The notes under the pieces: model-generated | What the model saw: the letters and a program-made list of their open reading frames with translations, nothing else | Told to the model about the DNA's origin: nothing | Database searches by the model: none | Position numbers and translations under genes: made by a program | Part shown: one piece after another, positions 22,043 through 32,000 of the stretch | How the letters are laid out: every line of letters begins with the position of its first letter | How positions within the stretch are numbered: position 1 is the stretch's first letter | Source: Anaeramoeba ignava | Lineage: Eukaryota; Metamonada; Anaeramoebidae | DNA: 64,000 nt | Direction of reading: 5' to 3' | Assembly: GCA_028826165.1 (NCBI GenBank) | Contig: JAPDFW010000116.1 | Location: forward strand, 62,001 to 126,000

Positions 22043-22954
22043 TCAATCTCTTTTATAAGGAGATTTTCTCAAAACTTTTCTAACGCAAGAAGTAAAAGCA
22101 ATAATAAAAATAAGACTCAAGATAATCCAAACAGCGATATCACCAGGAAATTCAACAATTTTATTTGCAAAACCAGTTTTATTATCTTTTCCATATTTGG
22201 AACTAATTGAAAGCATTGCAGCAAAAACATAATAACCAGTAGTAAGTTGACCAGTTCCAAAAAGAGTTCCGAAAGCAAGTTGACCAAGAACACAAACACC
22301 TGCAGTAACTTGACCCAGAGAAACAATACCAAGTGAAAGCATTCCAAAAGAAAAAACACCCATTGAAAGAAGACCAACTGAAAAAATTCCAAAAGAAAAA
22401 AGTCCGGCAGAAAATAACGGAATTCCAAAAATTCGCAATCCACAAAAACAGCCAACAGCGTATTTGGTAACACAGGGATCCTTTGGGGTTTTGTTTTGGC
22501 GGTTGTGTTCGTAATTTTGTTGGAAATTGTTATCCAAAAATAAGTTTTGACGTTTATAAGGAGGATCTTCATATTGATGATGATTTTCAACTTCATCTTG
22601 AAAAATTGAAGGATCAAAAATTTCTTCATCTTTTTTTGCCTTTTTTGCTTTTTTTTTTTTTTTTTCTTTTTTTTCTTTTTTTAAGTCAGTAAATTTTTCC
22701 GTTGAATATGCATTTGGATTTTGTTGTTCTTGATATAATTCGGTTTCATATTGAGGCGGTTTTGGAACGTCTATATTGTAATCATATCCAAATGTTGGTT
22801 CAGGATTTCGATTTATATCTTGCATTTCATATTCTTGTGTTGGATTGTTTTGATAATATGGATTTTCGTTTGGTTGGTAATATGGATTTTCCCCGAATGT
22901 ATTGCTATCTACTGTTTGTGGTTCAATGTTTCCTTGCTGGTTATATGGATCCAT
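22043..22954 (-). CDS. Membrane protein with strict five-residue hydrophobic repeat
   Basis: 303 residues from the ATG at 22954; no known name. The first half is hydrophilic: Asn/Gln/Tyr/Pro-rich segments (ENPYYQ repeated three times), then a Lys-rich block near residue 100. From about residue 180 comes a run with Gly every fifth position: LFSAG, LFSFG, IFSVG, LLSMG, VFSFG, MLSLG, IVSLG, QVTAG, VCVLG, QLAFG. In register this resembles the pentapeptide-repeat square beta-helix (small residue, x, Leu/Phe, Ser/Thr, x), but the usually polar outward positions are hydrophobic, which would suit a membrane. A clear transmembrane helix (DIAVWIILSLIFIIAFTS) and a basic tail end the protein. An alternative is a glycine-zipper bundle of helices. 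Gene is intronless; a CATTTTT motif lies about 50 nt before the start. Confidence 0.7.
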   Translation of the reverse strand: MDPYNQQGNIEPQTVDSNTFGENPYYQPNENPYYQNNPTQEYEMQDINRNPEPTFGYDYNIDVPKPPQYETELYQEQQNPNAYSTEKFTDLKKEKKEKKKKKAKKAKKDEEIFDPSIFQDEVENHHQYEDPPYKRQNLFLDNNFQQNYEHNRQNKTPKDPCVTKYAVGCFCGLRIFGIPLFSAGLFSFGIFSVGLLSMGVFSFGMLSLGIVSLGQVTAGVCVLGQLAFGTLFGTGQLTTGYYVFAAMLSISSKYGKDNKTGFANKIVEFPGDIAVWIILSLIFIIAFTSCVRKVLRKSPYKRD

Positions 22955-23158
22955 TTCTAGTTCTTTCAAATTTTAATAAAAAAAAATAAATAAAAAACGA
23001 AAAAATGAAAAATGAAAAAATTCAAATTTAAATTTAAATTTTTTCTGATGAGTCAACATCTCTTTATTTTTGATTTTGATTTTAATTTTAATTTAGATTT
23101 TAATTTTAATTTTAATTTTTTTTTAATTTTTAAATTGATTTTAATTTTAATTTTGATT

Positions 23159-24942
23159 TTAATTATTAAATTTATTAATTAATAAATCAAATAAATTTGG
23201 ATTTGTTTGATTTAATTGAAAATAATCAATTCCTGTTTCTAATTCATCAATTATTTCTTGTGTAATTTGAATTTCATCTTTAATTTGATTTGAATAAATC
23301 CAATATTCAAATATTTGAAATGATTTATTACTTAATTCACTATAATCTGTAACTTTATTTGATTTATCATTTGTTACAGATAAAAACATTCCTCGATATA
23401 ATTCACTTCTCATTATTAATATTAATTTAGGAAATTTATATTGTTTTTCTTTTCTTTCAATTATAAAATCTTTTTCATTTTCATTTAAATAAATTCTTTT
23501 AATTGTTTCTTCAATTTTTTCATTTGAATTTATAATTTCTTTAATTTCAGAATATAATTTTGGATTTATTATTCTGTTTGAATAAATCATTTCAAATATT
23601 TGATTTGATTCTTTAATTGATTTTTTTGAAATAATTTCTTGAAGTTTTTCAATTTCATTTTGATTTAATCTGTATTTCAATATTAATTTATGAGCTTCAA
23701 TTATTTCTCCATTTTCGGTTTTAAATGAAATATTACAAAATTCTTTTCTTCTAAATAATTTTATCAAATCTTCTTCAAGATTGGAAAAAGAAGAGGAGAA
23801 TAATAAAGAAATGAATTTCTAAATCCACAAGAAATATGATAATTAGAAATATTTTCATTAAATCTTAATTTAGGAAGTTCAATTTGAATTGGAATTAATT
23901 GATCTTTTATATCTCTAATTCCTAATTGACCATGTTCATTATTTCCAAATACAATTAATTTTGAATTGGAAGTTAAAATCAAAGTATGATCATTTCCAAC
24001 AGAAAAATCAATAATATTATCATTTTCAAATAAAGATGATTTGATTTCAGTAAATTCATAAATATTTTCATATTCATTTTTGCCAAGTCCATTACATGAA
24101 TAATTTCCACATGAATAAAGTTTTCTTTTTGGATTTTGATTTTGATTTTCATTTTCAATCAACATTATTGAATGAAAATATCCAGATTGAATATCAATTA
24201 TTTTACCTTTTGGAATATTTTGTATTTTGGTTAATTTTTTGATTTTTATTTCTTCTTCTTTTTTTGATTCTCCTAATCCAAGTTGTCCAAATTGATTATA
24301 GCCGCATCCAAATAATTCTTGATTTGAATTCAAAAGAAAAACATGATTTGAAGAATTTCCTGAAAATATTTTAGAAACATTTTTCATCATTAAAATTGGT
24401 TTTTCTGTTTTTTTAAGTGTTTCAGAATCAAATCCAAGTTCACCATAATAATTAGAACCAATTCCATAAACATTTTGATTTGAAGTTAATAAATAAATTG
24501 AAAAAGCTCCAGAAACAATATCTTCAATTATTCTATCATTTGTATCTTCAATTAATGATGAAATATTGATAAATTTATTTGGATTTTTTGGATTAATATT
24601 TTTTCCTTTGGCAAATACATTTCCTTCTATTGTTAAAATAGCTTCATTATAACCACCAACAGTTACTTTTTGAATATTTTCTTCAATTTGGATTTCTTCA
24701 GGATTTTGATTTGAATATTGCTTATTTAAATATTCTATTGCTTTTCCATTTTCAAAAAGGAAAATTGTTGAAAAATAACCTGATGAAATTTGTTTAATTT
24801 GTTTTTCATTTTCATTTTCATTTTCATTTTCATTTTCATTTTCATTTTCAAATTTAAATTGAATTGGTTTTGTTATTTTATCTGGTTTATTTTTGAAAAG
24901 TTTTGGATTTTCATTTAAACCAAAAAATAAACAATCATTCAT
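23159..24942 (-). pseudogene. RCC1-BTB gene copy 1, broken by a 1-nt deletion
   Basis: Same architecture as the two genes to its right: RCC1 beta-propeller repeats with HxxxLxxNGxxxxxGxNxxGQLG-type cores (LFGCGYNQFGQLGLGESKK, LIVFGNNEHGQLGIRD), then two BTB-like segments. Near 23793 this copy reads AAGAGGAG where the sister genes read AAGGAGGAG. The lost G shifts the propeller frame to a stop soon after NSFLYYSP, while the BTB half (from about 23767) stays open in the next frame. The break is not in an A/T homopolymer, so it is less likely to be a simple run-length error. Either a young pseudogene, a truncated propeller-only protein, or a sequencing slip. Confidence 0.75.
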
Positions 24943-24956
24943 TTTTTGAAAAAGTA

Positions 24957-24972
24957 AAAAAATGAAAAAATA
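24957..24972 (-). promoter_or_regulatory. CATTTTTT motif before RCC1-BTB copy 1
   Basis: TTTTTTCATTTTTTTAC on the minus strand about 20 nt before the ATG at 24942. The same motif is kept at almost the same distance before copies 2 (about 26832) and 3 (about 28713). Confidence 0.45.
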
Positions 24973-25039
24973 AATTTTGGATTTTTAATTTTGATTTTTA
25001 ATTTTAATTTTAATTTTAATTTTGATTTTAATTTTAATT

Positions 25040-26812
25040 TTAATTTTGATTTTGATTATTAAATTTGTTAATTAATAAATCAATTAAATTTGGATTTGTT
25101 TGATTTAATTGAAAATAATCAATTCCTGTTTCTAATTCATCAATTATTTCTTGTGTAATTTGAATTTCATCTTTAATTTGATTTGAATAAATCCAATATT
25201 CAAATATTTGAAATGATTTATTACTTAATTCACTATAATCTGTAACTTTATTTGAAGTATCTTCTGTTACAGATAAAAACATTCCTCGATATAATTCACT
25301 TCTCATTATTAATATTAATTTTGGAAATTTATATTGTTTTTCTTTTCTTTCAATTATAAAATCTTTTTCATTTTCATTTTCATTTAAATAAATTCTTTTC
25401 ATTGTTTCTTCAATTTTTTCATTGGAATTTATAATTTCTTTAATTTCAGAATATAATTTTGGATTTATTATTCTGTTTGAATAAATCATTTCAAATATTT
25501 GATTTGATTCTTTAATTGATTTTTTTGAAATAATTTCTTGAAGTTTTTCAATTTCATTTTGATTTAATCTATATTTCAATATTAATTTATGAGCTTCAAT
25601 TATTTCTCCATTTTTGGTTTTAAATGAAATATTACAAAATTCTTTTCTTCTAAATAGTTTTATCAAATCTTCTTCAAGATTGGAAAAAGAAGGAGGAGAA
25701 TAATAAAGAAATGAATTATAATTTCCACAAGAAATATGATAATTAGAAATATATTCATTAAATCTTAATTTAGGAAGTTCAATTTGAATTGGAATTAATT
25801 GATCTTTTGTATCTCCAGTTCCTAATTGACCATGTTCATTATTTCCAAATACTATTAATTTTGAATTGGAAGTTAAAATCAAATTATGATAATCTCCAAC
25901 AGAAAAATCAAGAATATTATTATTTTCAAATAAAGATGATTTGATTTCAGTAAATTCATAAGTATTTCGCTTTTTGTCAAGTCCATTACATTCATAATCT
26001 CCACATGAATAAAGTTTTCTTTTTGGATTTTCATTTTCATTTTCATTTTCAATCAACATTATTGAATGAAAATATCCAGATTGAATATCAATTATTTTGC
26101 CTTTTGGAATATTTTGGATTTGTGTTAATTTATGGATTTCTTCTTCTTTTTTTGATTCTCCTAATCCAAGTTGACCAAAATTACTCCAACCACATCCAAA
26201 TAGTTCTTGATTTGAATTTAAAAGAAAAACATGAAGTGAAGAATTTCCTGAAAATATTTTAGAAACATTTTTCATCATTAAAATTGGTTTTTTTGTTTCT
26301 TTAAGTGTTTCAGAATCAAAACCAAGTTGACAAAAAAAATTATCACCAATTCCATAAACATTTTGATTTGAAGTTAATAAATAAATTGAAGTGTATCCAG
26401 AAACAATATCTTCAATTATTCTATCATTTGTATCTTCAATTAATGATGAAATATTGATAAATTGATTTGGATTTTCTGGATTAATATCTTCTCCTTTGGC
26501 AAATACATTTCCTTCTATTGTTAAAATAGCTTCATTTTCATAACCAACAGTTACTTTTTGAATATTTTCTTCAATTTGGATTTCTTCAGGATTTTGATTT
26601 GAATCTCTTAAATATTCTATTGCTTTTCCATTTTTAAAAAGGAAAATTGTTGAAAAATAACTTGATGAAATTTGTTTAATTTGCTTTTCATTTTCATTTT
26701 CATTTTCATTTTCATTTTCAAATTTAAATTGAATTGGTTTTGTTATTTTATCTGTTTCATTTTTGAAAAGTTTTGGATTTTCATTTAAACCAAAAAATAA
26801 ACAATCATTCAT
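25040..26812 (-). CDS. RCC1-BTB-BTB protein, copy 2
   Basis: Intact single-exon gene, 590 residues. Residues 1-375 form RCC1-type repeats (about six or seven blades), the fold of Ran exchange factor RCC1 and of many ubiquitin-ligase adaptors; the blades VYGIGDNFFCQLGFD, LFGCGWSNFGQLGLGE and LIVFGNNEHGQLGTGD are easy to see. After a linker come two BTB-like halves: FCNISFKTKNGEIIEAHKLIL, and KDFIIERKEKQYKFPKLILI with RSELYRGMFLS. The arrangement matches RCBTB-type proteins, probable cullin-3 substrate adaptors. Near the N-terminus an (EN)n run varies in length among the three copies. Adjacent copies on both sides show it arose by tandem duplication. Confidence 0.86.
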   Translation of the reverse strand: MNDCLFFGLNENPKLFKNETDKITKPIQFKFENENENENENEKQIKQISSSYFSTIFLFKNGKAIEYLRDSNQNPEEIQIEENIQKVTVGYENEAILTIEGNVFAKGEDINPENPNQFINISSLIEDTNDRIIEDIVSGYTSIYLLTSNQNVYGIGDNFFCQLGFDSETLKETKKPILMMKNVSKIFSGNSSLHVFLLNSNQELFGCGWSNFGQLGLGESKKEEEIHKLTQIQNIPKGKIIDIQSGYFHSIMLIENENENENPKRKLYSCGDYECNGLDKKRNTYEFTEIKSSLFENNNILDFSVGDYHNLILTSNSKLIVFGNNEHGQLGTGDTKDQLIPIQIELPKLRFNEYISNYHISCGNYNSFLYYSPPSFSNLEEDLIKLFRRKEFCNISFKTKNGEIIEAHKLILKYRLNQNEIEKLQEIISKKSIKESNQIFEMIYSNRIINPKLYSEIKEIINSNEKIEETMKRIYLNENENEKDFIIERKEKQYKFPKLILIMRSELYRGMFLSVTEDTSNKVTDYSELSNKSFQIFEYWIYSNQIKDEIQITQEIIDELETGIDYFQLNQTNPNLIDLLINKFNNQNQN

Positions 26813-26924
26813 TTTTTGAAAAGAAAAAAAATGAAAAAATAAATTTTGGATTTTAATTTTGATTTTAATTTTGATTTTAATTTTAATTTTAATTTTAATT
26901 TTAATTTTAATTTTGATTTTAATT

Positions 26925-28691
26925 TTAATTTTGATTATTAAATTTATTAATTAATAAATCAATTAAATTTGGATTTGTTTGATTTAATTGAAAATAATCA
27001 ATTCCTGTTTCTAATTCATCAATTATTTCTTGTGTAATTTGAATTTCATCTTTAATTTGATTTGAATAAATCCAATATTCAAATATTTGAAATGATTTAT
27101 TACTTAATTCACTATAATCTGTAACTTTATTTGAAGTATCTTCTGTTACAGATAAAAACATTCCTCTATATAATTCACTTCTCATTATTAATATTAATTT
27201 TGGGAATTTATATTGTTTTTCTTTTCTTTCAATTATAAAATCTTTTTCATTTTCATTTAAATAAATTCTTTTCATTGTTTCTTCTATTTTTTCATTTGAA
27301 TTTATAATTTCTTTAATTTCATAATATAATTTTGGATTTATTATTCTATTTGAATAAATCATTTCAAATATTTGATTTGATTCTTTAATTGATTTTTTTG
27401 AAATAATTTCTTGAAGTTTTTCAATTTCATTTTGATTTAATCCATATTTCAATATTAATTTATGAGCTTCAATCATTTCTCCATTCTTGGTTTTAAATGA
27501 AATATCACAAAATTCTTTTCTTCTAAATAATTTTATCAAATCTTCTTCAAGATTGGAAAAAGAAGGAGGAGAGTAATAAAGAAATGAATTTTGCCAACCA
27601 CAAGAAAGATGATAATTGGAAATATCTTCATTAAATCTTAATTTAGGAAGTTCAATTTGAATTGGAATTAATTGATGTTTTGTATCTCCAGTTCCTAATT
27701 GACCATGTTCATTATTTCCAAATACTATTAATTTTGAATTGGAAGTTAAAATCAAATTATGATCAAATCCAACAGAAAAATCAAGAATATTATTATTTTC
27801 AAATAAAGATGATTTGATTTCAGTAAATTCATAAGTATTTTCATATTCATTTTTATCAAGTCCATTATTTAGATAATATCCACATGAATAAAGTTTTCTT
27901 TTTGGATTTTGATTTTCATTTTCATTTTCATTTTCATTTTCAATCAACATTATTGAATGTTTAATCCCACATTGAATATCAATTATTTTACCTTTTGGAA
28001 TATTTTGGATTTGTGTTAATTTTTGGATTTCTGTATTTTTGTTTATTGATTTTCCTAATCCAAGTTGACCAAAATTACTCCAACCACATCCAAATAATTC
28101 TTGATTTGAATTTAAAAGAAAAACATGAATTGAAGTATTTCCTGAAAATATTTTAGAAACATTTTTCATCATTAAAATTGGTTTTTGTGTACTTAGAAGT
28201 GTTTCAGAATCAAAACCAAGTTGACAAAAAAAATCATCACCAATTCCATAAGCATTTTGATTTGAAGTTAATAAGTAAATTGAACTATATCCAGAAAAAA
28301 TATCTTGAATTATTCTATCATTTCTATCTTCAATTAATGATGAAATATTGATAAATTGATTTGGATTTTTTGGATTAATTTCTTCTCCTTTGGCAAATAC
28401 ATTTCCTTCTATTGTTAAAATAGCTTCATTTTCATTACCAACAGTTAGTTTTTGAATATTTTCTTCAATTTCAATTTCTTTAAGATTTTCACTTAAATAT
28501 TCTATTGCTTTTCCATTTTCAAAAAGGAAAATTATTCGTTCTTCGTTTGATGAAATTTGTTTAATTTGTTTTTCATTTTCATTTTCATTTTCATTTCCAA
28601 ATTTAAATTGAATTGGTTTTGTTATTTTAATTGATTCATTTTTTAAAAGTTTTTGAAATTGATTTAAACCAAAAAATAAACAATCATTCAT
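26925..28691 (-). CDS. RCC1-BTB-BTB protein, copy 3
   Basis: Intact, 588 residues, same domains as copy 2. The propeller half has diverged most (QFQKLLKNES near the start, TEIQKLTQIQ, a CGYYLNNGLDKNE blade), while the last 150 residues holding the second BTB domain are almost unchanged. It is the most upstream gene of the minus-strand trio and has its own CATTTTTTTT motif 21 nt before the ATG. The uneven divergence suggests either gene conversion of the 3' halves or stronger constraint on the BTB part. Confidence 0.86.
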   Translation of the reverse strand: MNDCLFFGLNQFQKLLKNESIKITKPIQFKFGNENENENEKQIKQISSNEERIIFLFENGKAIEYLSENLKEIEIEENIQKLTVGNENEAILTIEGNVFAKGEEINPKNPNQFINISSLIEDRNDRIIQDIFSGYSSIYLLTSNQNAYGIGDDFFCQLGFDSETLLSTQKPILMMKNVSKIFSGNTSIHVFLLNSNQELFGCGWSNFGQLGLGKSINKNTEIQKLTQIQNIPKGKIIDIQCGIKHSIMLIENENENENENQNPKRKLYSCGYYLNNGLDKNEYENTYEFTEIKSSLFENNNILDFSVGFDHNLILTSNSKLIVFGNNEHGQLGTGDTKHQLIPIQIELPKLRFNEDISNYHLSCGWQNSFLYYSPPSFSNLEEDLIKLFRRKEFCDISFKTKNGEMIEAHKLILKYGLNQNEIEKLQEIISKKSIKESNQIFEMIYSNRIINPKLYYEIKEIINSNEKIEETMKRIYLNENEKDFIIERKEKQYKFPKLILIMRSELYRGMFLSVTEDTSNKVTDYSELSNKSFQIFEYWIYSNQIKDEIQITQEIIDELETGIDYFQLNQTNPNLIDLLINKFNNQN

Positions 28692-29047
28692 TTTTTTAAA
28701 AAGTAAAAAAAATGAAATCTTAAAATAAAAATAATTTTTTCTTTTTTCTTTTTCTTTCTTGATCTTTTTAATTAAAAAATAATTTTACTTATTTTGCCTT
28801 TTCATTATTTTTTCTTTATTTTTTTTTGTTATTTTTTCTTTTTCATTATTTTAATTTTTCATTTTTTCTTTCTTTTTCTTTCTTTTTCTTTTTTTCATTT
28901 CTTTTTATTTTTTGACAAGAAAAAAAAAAAACAAATTTTAAAAAAAGAGAAAAAGTGCGTTAATAAATTGAAAAAAAAAAATTTAAATTAAAAAAATTAA
29001 ATTAAAAAAATTTTTTTTTCGAAAAACAAAATAAAAAGAAATTAATA
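28692..29047. other. Spacer between divergent genes (RCC1-BTB copy 3 and DOCK)
   Basis: T-rich on the left third, A-rich towards 29040, with TTTTTCTTTCTTTTTC tracts. It must hold both promoters. No open frame of coding character; the open stretch near 28794-28991 is a Phe/Lys artefact of the T- and A-runs. Confidence 0.6.
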
Positions 29048-32000
29048 ATGAGTTGTTGGGAAAAAACAAATAAATTTGGAGTAGCACTTTATTCTTTTAA
29101 AAACAAAGATGCCAAAACTGAACTCCCTCTTAAAATAGGGGATCCCCTTCATATTAAAGAAGAATCAAAAGATTGGTTTCGAGTAAAAAACATTTTAACC
29201 CAAAGAATTGGAATTGTACCAAAAAATTATGTTGATATTATCAATGATCCTCCACCAAATAAAGAAGAATATTTGAAATTGAAAATTTTGCCTTCAATAA
29301 AAACAAATCCAATTATAATTGAAAGTCAAAATGTGTTGATTGAATGGAAAAAACTATTGGATCATATTTGTTATCAAGAGAAAAACTTCAAGAAATTCAG
29401 TGAATTGAAATACAGTATATTAACTTTAATGGGATATCGAGAGAATATGTTAAAAAACAAAGAGCCAAATGAAGAAACAATTAAAATTCAAGAAAATCAA
29501 ATCATTGATTCAATTGATAGATGCAAAAGATTACTTAATATTCCTGTTTTTCCAAGAAGAGAAAATGGAGAAATTGCAGATGAAAATAATATTGGCTTGA
29601 TTAATCTTTATCAATTACATTCTGATCAAATTGCTCAAAACAAAGGAATCACTCAAAAAATTGAGGCTCAATCAACTGGACAAACTGATAATAATCAACT
29701 ACTTCTTGATTTTCAAATGGCTATTCTTCAACTTCCTTCTGAAATGGAACTTCAATTTTTTTTGTTTGATAATGATAAATCTGAGCAAGTTTCTGAGTCT
29801 TATTCTTTTAGGATTGAAAGAAGTGGAATGCATGCAGATATTAATCTTCATGGGAAACTTAAGACTATTTTCAAAGGTATTCAATTTATAAAATTTAAAA
29901 ATAATTTTTATAAAATTTATATAATTTTTTTTATAATTTTCTTTATAATTTTTTCTAGATATCCCAAATTCCGATCTTACACCAAATTTATATCTAGTTT
30001 GTAGAATGATGAGATTAGGAGTTTTACTAATTGATGAAAAACTACAAAAAAAATATAGTAAAAAAAAATGTCGAGAATATAGAAGACCATTTGGATGTGG
30101 AATATTACAATTATCAGAAACAATTCTCAAATACTCAAAAGGAAACATGAAAGAGGAAACAATCAACATGTTTTTACACAGCAGTGATTTTAACTTTTTC
30201 AAACTCCACAAAATGCTAATTTCTGGTGAACAAGGATTGAAACCATTACCTGGTTTGGGTGTTAAAATTTCATGGGTTTTATACGCCGGTGAATATGAAG
30301 ATCTTTTAAGTATCAAAGAATTGGAACTCAATAATAAACTCAATGAAATGGAAAATGCTGAAATGATTCCAACTGATATTGAATCAAATATTGAAACTGA
30401 AAATGAACAAAAAATCGAAAGTGAAAAATCATTTGATCAAAAAACTGAAAATGAAAATCAAAATGAAAATCAAAGTGAAAATCAAAATCAAATTGAAAAT
30501 CAAAATCAAAATCAAAATCAAAATCAAAATCAAAATCAAATTGAAAATCAAAATCAAAGTGAAAATCAAAATGTAAATGAACAGGAAAAGGAAAACAAAG
30601 AATCAGAAACAAGTATTCAAACAAACAGTATAAAAATTGAAACCCAAAATAAAAAAGAACTTGAATCAAAAAATAAAGAGGAACAAGAATATATTGAATC
30701 ACTCAAACATTTCAAACATATTAAAAGCAGTCAGCAAATGAAGTTTCCAGAAGTGATTCTTCCATCATACATTCGGAATGATCTTTATATCACAGTTCAT
30801 TCTGGAGAATTTCTTCAAGATCGTAAACGTTCTGCTAAAAATGTTGAGATGAGAATTTATGTTCGCAAAAACAATGCTGAGAAATTTGATGATTTTGTTG
30901 AAAATTGTATTTCTTTTGGAAATGCAAATGAAACAATCAATTTTTACAAAACATATGTTTATTACCATAAAAACAATCCTTTTTGGGAAGAGACTATTCG
31001 AATTACAATGCCAACTCATTTATTTGAAGAAACACATTTATATATTGAAGCTTATCATTGCACAACCAATGAAAATCATGATAACAAACTTTTTGGATTT
31101 GCTTTTCTTCCTTTTTTCCAGAATGAAGCAATGATTAAACAAGGAAAAGTAACATTACCAACATATAAATATGTTCTCAAAACATTGAAAGAAGAACCAA
31201 CCTTTTATCTTCAGCAACCTGATCCAAAACTGTAAATAATTTGCAAAAACCATTTATAAAAATTATTTAAATATTAAAAATTAAAAAAAATTTTTTTAAA
31301 TAGAAAACAAAAATCAAAATTAACTCAAAGAAAAGAACAAATTGAGCTCTCAATCAATCTATGCTCAACAAAACTTACCCAAGTTTCAAACATCATTGGA
31401 TTACTCAAATGGAAAGGTCACAGCGATGACTTATCCAAAATTCTAAAAGATTTAACATTTTCTGCTCCTTCCGAAATTGTCAAATTTATTCGAGAAATTC
31501 TTGATACATTATTTCAATTACTTGAAGAAAAAGGAAAAGATGAACAAAGTCGAAAAATGATATATGAATCAATTGATTTTGTGATTGGAATTGTTGCAGA
31601 CAAACGATTCAAAACATTTATGCCAGTTGTCAACGATTATATCCAAACAAGATTCTCAAGAGCTTCAGATAGCAAAGATGAAAACACATCAAAAGAAAAT
31701 GAAATACTTACTAAATCACTTTGCAAAGTGTATGTTTTCTACATGGATAAGCTCAAATCAATGCTTTCTGATTTCCAAGAATCAAACAGAAAAACTCTAT
31801 TAAACACACTTAGAGTAATTGAATATGTTTTCAAATTCATCATTTATTCCTGGCTTTTGAACATCCACGAAAACCCCAACGAAGCAAATAACCAACAAAA
31901 ATTCATCTCTGATATTAAAGGTATTATATTAAAGCTCCAAGACTTAATGTCGCGTACTCAACCTGTTTGGATCAATGCTGCTCAAGATATGGCGCTCAGA

